Assembly: GCA_028876065.1 (NCBI GenBank) | Contig: JAGWTI010000006.1 | Coordinates: 1-62,656 of the forward strand | DNA length: 62,656 nt | Direction of reading: 5' to 3' | Origin: Nitrospirota bacterium | GTDB taxonomy: Bacteria; Nitrospirota; Nitrospiria; Nitrospirales; Nitrospiraceae | Shown: positions 58,561 to 62,656 of the stretch, in pieces | Position numbering within the stretch: position 1 is the stretch's first letter | Layout: each line of letters opens with the position of its first letter | Program-made: the position numbers and the translations under genes | The notes under the pieces: model-generated | What the model was told of the DNA's origin: nothing | What the model saw: only the letters and a program-made list of their open reading frames with translations | Databases searched by the model: none

Positions 58561-59955
58561 ATGCCGACTCGATTTTTGCTGACTTATGGCCTAACCGCCT
58601 GGCTGTTGTCGCTCGGCATCCTGGCCCCTGCCTGGTCGGTCGCTGCCACAGCTTCGCCTGCCCAGACTTCCCACGCGACGACTCGCGGCCTGGCCCACAA
58701 GGTCAAGAAGCCCGCACACAAGAACGTCGCCCAACCCCAGGACGGCGCGTTGGTGCAGAACATCCGGGTGAAGGACTACTCGGACTATACACGCCTGGTG
58801 TTGGATCTCGACCAGCAGACGACCTTCACCCAGAGCCGCCAGGAGAGCCCGAACCGGGCGGTCGTGGAATTGCAAAACACCAGACTCAGCGAACGGTTGC
58901 GGGCCAAACTCAGCCACAAGAAATTGCCGGGCGAAGTCTCCATCGCGCAACCGCATACCCATTCGGTGACCGTCTCGGTCAACCTGAACCAGGTCCGCGA
59001 CTACAAGCTGATCGCCCTCAGCAGGCCGGAGCGGCTCGTCGTGGACCTGTACCACCAAAGCGAACAGGGCGAGCCGGCCCTGGCTCAATCCGTCGAACCG
59101 CCGCCTCCCGCACCGGTCGTGGCAAAAGCGGCGCCTTCCGAGCCGACACCGATGTCGATCGCCGAACCAGCGCCCCCGGTCCAGCTGGCCAAGGCCCAAC
59201 AAGTCCCGGAAACCCCGCCGGCTCCCACGCCGCTGCCGGTTCGTGCGTCGCAACGGTCGGCGCCAGGAAAGGCCATCAAGCTGATCGTGATCGACCCGGG
59301 CCACGGAGGCAAAGACCCCGGCGCTATCGGCCAGCAGCGGACGGCGGAAAAGGACGTCACCCTGCAAGTGGGGTTGAAGCTCCGCGACCTAATCACCAAA
59401 TATCTGGGCGTCCAGGTCCTCATGACGCGGGACCGAGACGTGTTCGTGGAGCTGGGCGACCGGGCCAAATTCGCCAACAGCAAGGACGCGGACCTCTTTG
59501 TCTCGATCCACGTCAACTCCCACCCGCAACGCAACACCAAGGGGCTGGAGGTCTACCACTTCGGCGAGGCCAGCGACCGGCGCGCCCTGGCCGTGGCCGC
59601 GCGGGAAAACGGCACGCCCATCGAGAGCACCGGCGTGGGCTGGCAGTATATCCTGGCGGATTTCGTCACCAGCAAGAAGATCGAAAAGTCTCAGGAACTG
59701 GCCTGGACGACCAAACAGGCCATGGTGGCCCACTTGGACGACCATTACGACGTGGTGGATCACGGCGTGAAGACCGCGCCCTTCTACGTGATTCGCTTCA
59801 CCACCATGCCCAGCATCCTGGCCGAGATCGCCTTCATCTCCAACCCCACCGAAGAGAAGCTCATGCGGACCGATATGTTTACCAGCCGCATGGCCGACGC
59901 CATTTTCCAAGGCATCCGGGACTACGTCAACCCCATCCAGACCGCCGCGCGCTGA
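58561..59955 (+). CDS. amiC: N-acetylmuramoyl-L-alanine amidase with AMIN domain
   Basis: 464 residues. Signal peptide LLTYGLTAWLLSLGILAPAWSV; AMIN domain (residues 60-170, VQNIRVKDYSDYTRLVLDL) that targets septum or peptidoglycan; a Pro-rich linker; then the zinc amidase: DPGHGGKDPGAIG (His), TAEKDVTL (Glu), VSIHVNSHP (His), LAEIAFISN (catalytic Glu). Cleaves cross-wall peptides in daughter-cell separation. TTGACA at 58501 may be the -35, though no clean -10 follows. Followed by truA after 12 bases. Confidence 0.95.
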   Translation: MPTRFLLTYGLTAWLLSLGILAPAWSVAATASPAQTSHATTRGLAHKVKKPAHKNVAQPQDGALVQNIRVKDYSDYTRLVLDLDQQTTFTQSRQESPNRAVVELQNTRLSERLRAKLSHKKLPGEVSIAQPHTHSVTVSVNLNQVRDYKLIALSRPERLVVDLYHQSEQGEPALAQSVEPPPPAPVVAKAAPSEPTPMSIAEPAPPVQLAKAQQVPETPPAPTPLPVRASQRSAPGKAIKLIVIDPGHGGKDPGAIGQQRTAEKDVTLQVGLKLRDLITKYLGVQVLMTRDRDVFVELGDRAKFANSKDADLFVSIHVNSHPQRNTKGLEVYHFGEASDRRALAVAARENGTPIESTGVGWQYILADFVTSKKIEKSQELAWTTKQAMVAHLDDHYDVVDHGVKTAPFYVIRFTTMPSILAEIAFISNPTEEKLMRTDMFTSRMADAIFQGIRDYVNPIQTAAR

Positions 59956-59967
59956 TCGAGGCAGGCG

Positions 59968-60702
59968 GTGCCGACCTTTAAGCTGATTCTCGAATACGAT
60001 GGGACAAGCTATGCCGGTTGGCAGCGGCAGCCGGATCAGCCGACCGTGCAAGCGGCGTTGGAAGACGCGATCCAGAAAGTCACGCAAACGCACATCGCCG
60101 TGATCGGAGCCGGCCGGACCGACACGGGCGTCCATGCTCTCGGCCAGGTCGTGAGTTTCCGCTCGGACAAGCCCCTGAGTCCCCGCGACTGGCGGCGCGC
60201 GCTCAATGCCCACCTCCCGCCCGACATCAGCGTCCAGGCAGCCGAGTCGGTGTCGGACGATTTCCACGCCCGCCATTGGGCCAAAGCCAAGCAGTACGAA
60301 TATCGCATCCTGCATCAACCGGACCGCCCGGCCCTGGAGCGGAACCGGGCCTGGCACATCTACGGCCCGCTGGACCTCGACAACGTGCAAACAGCGGCAT
60401 CGCTGCTCCTCGGCCGGCACGACTTCTCCTCGTTTCAAGGCCATCCCACCGATACCAAAGACCCGATCTGCAACCTCGAGCGGCTGGACCTGCTTCAGGA
60501 AGGCCCCAGAATTCGCCTCGTGTTTGTGGCGGACCGGTTCCTCAAACAGATGGTCCGGGCGATCGTCGGGACGCTGGTGGAGGTTGGCCAGGGCAAGAGA
60601 CAACCCCAGGCCATGAAGGACATTTTAGAAGCGAAAGACCGCCGCGCCGCCGGCTACACAGCTCCGGCGCAGGGGTTGTATCTAATGCGCGTCGAGTATT
60701 GA
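59968..60702 (+). CDS. truA: tRNA pseudouridine(38-40) synthase TruA
   Basis: 244 residues from a GTG start. Catalytic Asp in GRTDTGVHALGQV; DDFHARHWAKAKQYEYRI and the second-half FLKQMVRAIVGTLVEVG are typical. The stop TGA sits in the 16-bp direct repeat (60691-60706) of the adjoining IS, which therefore leaves the gene whole. Confidence 0.97.
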   Translation: MPTFKLILEYDGTSYAGWQRQPDQPTVQAALEDAIQKVTQTHIAVIGAGRTDTGVHALGQVVSFRSDKPLSPRDWRRALNAHLPPDISVQAAESVSDDFHARHWAKAKQYEYRILHQPDRPALERNRAWHIYGPLDLDNVQTAASLLLGRHDFSSFQGHPTDTKDPICNLERLDLLQEGPRIRLVFVADRFLKQMVRAIVGTLVEVGQGKRQPQAMKDILEAKDRRAAGYTAPAQGLYLMRVEY

Positions 60703-60706
60703 CGGC
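60691..60706. repeat. Left 16-bp direct repeat (target-site duplication)
   Basis: GTCGAGTATTGACGGC, repeated exactly at 62126-62141. It covers the last codons and stop of truA. Confidence 0.85.
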
Positions 60707-62125
60707 TGTAGATAGCAAGTTAACTTGTCCGGTTTATGTAGCGCATGATCTGTCCGGTGTTTTTTTCTCCGAATGATTCAGCGGCGCGCGCGCCGCTGTT
60801 CGGTCACCATGGCCCCCGGATCCGCGACCATTGGATAGCCTGATCTGCGCGCACGGTTCGGGGTCTGCAGTGGGGGAGGTATCGATGCGGCCGCCAACCG
60901 CTCGCCCGCGGCCGTGTAGCGTGCCAGACACCGGGGGCCATGGAACACGGCGAGGGTCCCGTCTGGATACGCATGCACCCGGACCGTGACCTGCACATAA
61001 TGGAACCGGTGTGGGGCCTGCGGGATCTGCAGACGCGTGCCCTGATACCGCACCGTATTGTCGTTGGCCACGACGCGGTCTTCCTGCACACAGAGAATAT
61101 CCGCGAGGGACGTCCCGATCCACGGCACGAAGGCGGTGCCCCGTTCGGCCGCCGGGACCGCAAACCGCCGGTTATGGGCCGGGAGAAACCGTGTGGCCAG
61201 ATACCGGTTGGCGGCGGCCAAGTCGGTGATGCCGGCCCCCTGCAACTCCTTGGGGAGGCGGTCCTGCAGGGTGCGGAAGACGCGCTCCGCGCGACCCCGC
61301 GCCTCGGGCGAATACGCCGGAATGAGCGTGATCCCCAGGTGCTGCAAGGCGCGGTGCACCTGGGGCAGCCGGGTCTTGTCAACGCGTCCGCCCGCCGCCT
61401 CCGTGTACCAGTAATGCGAGCCCCGGTCGGTATAGAGGGAACAGAAGAGCCCCTTCGTTTCAATGACCGCCTGCAGGCCCCGGAAGCGGCTCAGGGTCCC
61501 TTCTTCCTCGGCGAAGAAGGCGGAATAGACCTCGGTCGTCGCATCATCCAGCGTGACGATCAAATCCCACTGGCAGCCCGGAACCCATGCATGCGTGGAG
61601 CCGTCTTGGTGCAGCAGCATCCCCGGCAAGGGTTTGCGGGGCCGCTTCTTGCGGTGCGCTCCGCGTCGGGGGGCGCGGGCCACCTGCCCCGCGGCCGGCA
61701 ACGTCTTCTTCGTCCAACTATAGGCCCGCGTCCCGCCATGCTCGGTGTGCCAGTGTGCATGGAAGTGTTTGACGGTCCAGCCCGTATACCGGCTCTCATA
61801 CAGCCGTACCATCCGCAGCGCCTCATCCACGGGCACGGCGCGGGCCGAGGGCCGGCCGAGCCGCCGATCCTGTAACCCCTCGGCCCCCTCCGCGTCATCG
61901 CGGCCACTCCACCGCCGAAACGTCCGTTCCGTGACGCCCAGCATCTCGGCGGCCTCCGCCATCGTCAACTCCCGCCGTGGCCGCCGCGCATACCGTTCTT
62001 CAAATCGCATCTGTCTCACCTCCTGTAGGACGGTCGCCCGTGTCATGATGGCCCTCCTTGAGGGGCCACCCTAAACCGGACCGATCACGTGCTACAAAAA
62101 CCGGACAGATGATGTGCTATCTACA
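60707..62125 (-). mobile_element. Complete insertion sequence, IS1202/ISNCY-like
   Basis: 1419 bases. Ends are inverted: TGTAGATAGC at 60707 and GCTATCTACA ending at 62125, with the match continuing through GTCCGGTTT. Each end also holds two GTCCGGT repeats about 25-30 bases apart, probably transposase sites. Perfect 16-bp direct repeats flank it. One transposase gene. A long duplication of this size fits IS1202-type elements (from memory). Confidence 0.88.
60778..62046 (-). CDS. DDE transposase (ISNCY/IS1202-like)
   Basis: 422 residues. N-terminal helix-turn-helix (LTMAEAAEMLGVTERTFRRW), then the integrase-like core: LLHQDGSTHAW (D1), LYTDRGSHYWYT (D2) and YSPEARGRAERVFRTLQDRL (E). The core appears complete, so the element could still move. 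Basic segment RRGAHRKKRPRKPLPG lies before the first Asp. Confidence 0.9.
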   Translation of the reverse strand: MTRATVLQEVRQMRFEERYARRPRRELTMAEAAEMLGVTERTFRRWSGRDDAEGAEGLQDRRLGRPSARAVPVDEALRMVRLYESRYTGWTVKHFHAHWHTEHGGTRAYSWTKKTLPAAGQVARAPRRGAHRKKRPRKPLPGMLLHQDGSTHAWVPGCQWDLIVTLDDATTEVYSAFFAEEEGTLSRFRGLQAVIETKGLFCSLYTDRGSHYWYTEAAGGRVDKTRLPQVHRALQHLGITLIPAYSPEARGRAERVFRTLQDRLPKELQGAGITDLAAANRYLATRFLPAHNRRFAVPAAERGTAFVPWIGTSLADILCVQEDRVVANDNTVRYQGTRLQIPQAPHRFHYVQVTVRVHAYPDGTLAVFHGPRCLARYTAAGERLAAASIPPPLQTPNRARRSGYPMVADPGAMVTEQRRARR

Positions 62126-62141
62126 GTCGAGTATTGACGGC
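62126..62141. repeat. Right 16-bp direct repeat
   Basis: Identical to the copy at 60691-60706; continues into TTGCACTACC, showing the pre-insertion sequence after truA. Confidence 0.85.
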
Positions 62142-62208
62142 TTGCACTACCATGAGACAAGAGGTATCGTTTGGCCAAACGAGCACGATACAGATTTGGG
62201 AGCGATCG

Positions 62209-62364
62209 ATGCGGCGCTACTGGCGGGGTGAGATTATGAAAGAGCTTAAGGCATTATTAGAGCACATCGAAATCTACCGGCTCCTCCAACGACGTAAGCG
62301 CAAAACCTCCGGCAAGCGCATGAACCTTGACACACTTCTGAAGGAACAGAGCATTTCCGCATAA
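62209..62364 (+). CDS. Small ORF of unknown function
   Basis: 51 residues; ATG with GGGAG six bases upstream (the frame is open from 62134). Basic, helical: MKELKALLEHIEIYRLLQRR and SGKRMNLDTLLKEQS. No family recognised. Confidence 0.35.
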   Translation: MRRYWRGEIMKELKALLEHIEIYRLLQRRKRKTSGKRMNLDTLLKEQSISA

Positions 62365-62529
62365 CACTCCTAGCCTTCAGTTTCCGAATAACGCCACACA
62401 GCCGACCCTTCGCCTCAGCCAGGGATATGCACTGATCCACTTGCGGCAAACGTTCGACATGAGCGGCAGTGTGAGGCGGGCAAAACCCCCTGGAAGCCGT
62501 CCGCTCGATGGAGATGGAAGGGATGAAGA

Positions 62530-62551
62530 ACCCCGCCCTTACAGGCGGGGT
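62530..62551 (-). other. Hairpin at the end of an IS200-type element
   Basis: ACCCCGCC-cttaca-GGCGGGGT, an 8-bp perfect stem directly after the tnpA stop. Such hairpins mark IS200/IS605 ends and guide single-strand transposition. Confidence 0.7.
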
Positions 62552-62555
62552 CTCC

Positions 62556-62656
62556 TTAAAGTTCAAGCTGCGCTTGACCCGTCTCCTGCTCGCCCTGGTA
62601 CCGGACATACTGCCGAATCGTGGCTTCGTTGACGCCCACTGTCGAGGCGAAAAATC
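62556..62656 (-). CDS. tnpA: IS200/IS605 TnpA transposase, C-terminal end (partial)
   Basis: The last 32 residues are visible (FFASTVGVNEATIRQYVRYQ, then GEQETGQAQLEL); the rest is beyond the window. YVRYQ holds the catalytic Tyr and the Gln four residues on, as in TnpA. The gene is followed by the end hairpin. Confidence 0.8.
   Translation of the reverse strand, partial: FFASTVGVNEATIRQYVRYQGEQETGQAQLEL

Overview
The window is a GC-rich (roughly 60-65 %) bacterial chromosome segment. Gene content suggests a Nitrospira-like member of the Nitrospirota: a sulfur-carrier operon with MoeB-like enzymes, MoaD/ThiS, a NIL protein and a JAMM peptidase, heavy-metal RND efflux, glycogen genes, a gatCAB/glmSU gene array, and abundant short degenerate intergenic repeats. 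This is inferred from gene content only; no rRNA or tRNA was seen to confirm it.

Layout. (1) 1-4308 (+): sulfur-carrier and amino-acid operon: cysK end, two paralogous E1-like adenylyltransferases, threonine synthase, a ubiquitin-fold sulfur carrier ending Gly-Gly-Asn, a NIL protein and a JAMM metallopeptidase. Together they look like a protein-thiocarboxylate route to sulfur amino acids. (2) 4405-6113: small secreted and zinc-ribbon proteins, then a gene-poor stretch. (3) 6114-15200 (-): ABC exporter, peptide deformylase, HEAT-repeat protein and a complete CzcCBA-type RND efflux operon. (4) 15303-20060 (-): spermidine/putrescine-type ABC transporter (potABC, an unknown secreted protein, potD), preceded by a coiled-coil protein. 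(5) 20182-26002: glgC (+) and glgA (-) flank a Ski2-like helicase split into two genes in reversed order (C-terminal half first). A 125-bp inverted-repeat element lies between the converging genes. (6) 26050-43852 (-): DUF971, lipoprotein, PAS-cyclase, recO, TonB-family protein, mgtE, era, ftsB, eno, an AT-rich orphan gene, gatB, YtxH and DUF948 proteins, gatA, panD, gatC, glmS, glmU, DUF502. Most are tightly packed. (7) 43979-51354 (+): tmk, holB, metG, then a secreted/membrane trio. (8) 51351-55288 (-): PAP2 phosphatase, TonB-C-terminal-like protein, TonB-dependent receptor, His-rich exported protein. (9) 55472-60702: DAHP synthase, Fur-family regulator with its own operator, TatD, YacP-like nuclease, cell-wall amidase, truA. 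(10) 60707-62656: a complete 1419-bp insertion sequence with 16-bp direct repeats, a small ORF and the end of an IS200-type element.

The most unusual features are the split, order-swapped helicase; the GG-Asn carrier with its JAMM peptidase and duplicated E1; an AT-rich orphan gene fused by ATGA overlap to eno; a secreted methyltransferase; near-leaderless promoters; and two genes that seem to start at CTG. Coordinates were read by eye. Start sites chosen by Shine-Dalgarno (SD) and overlap evidence are flagged.
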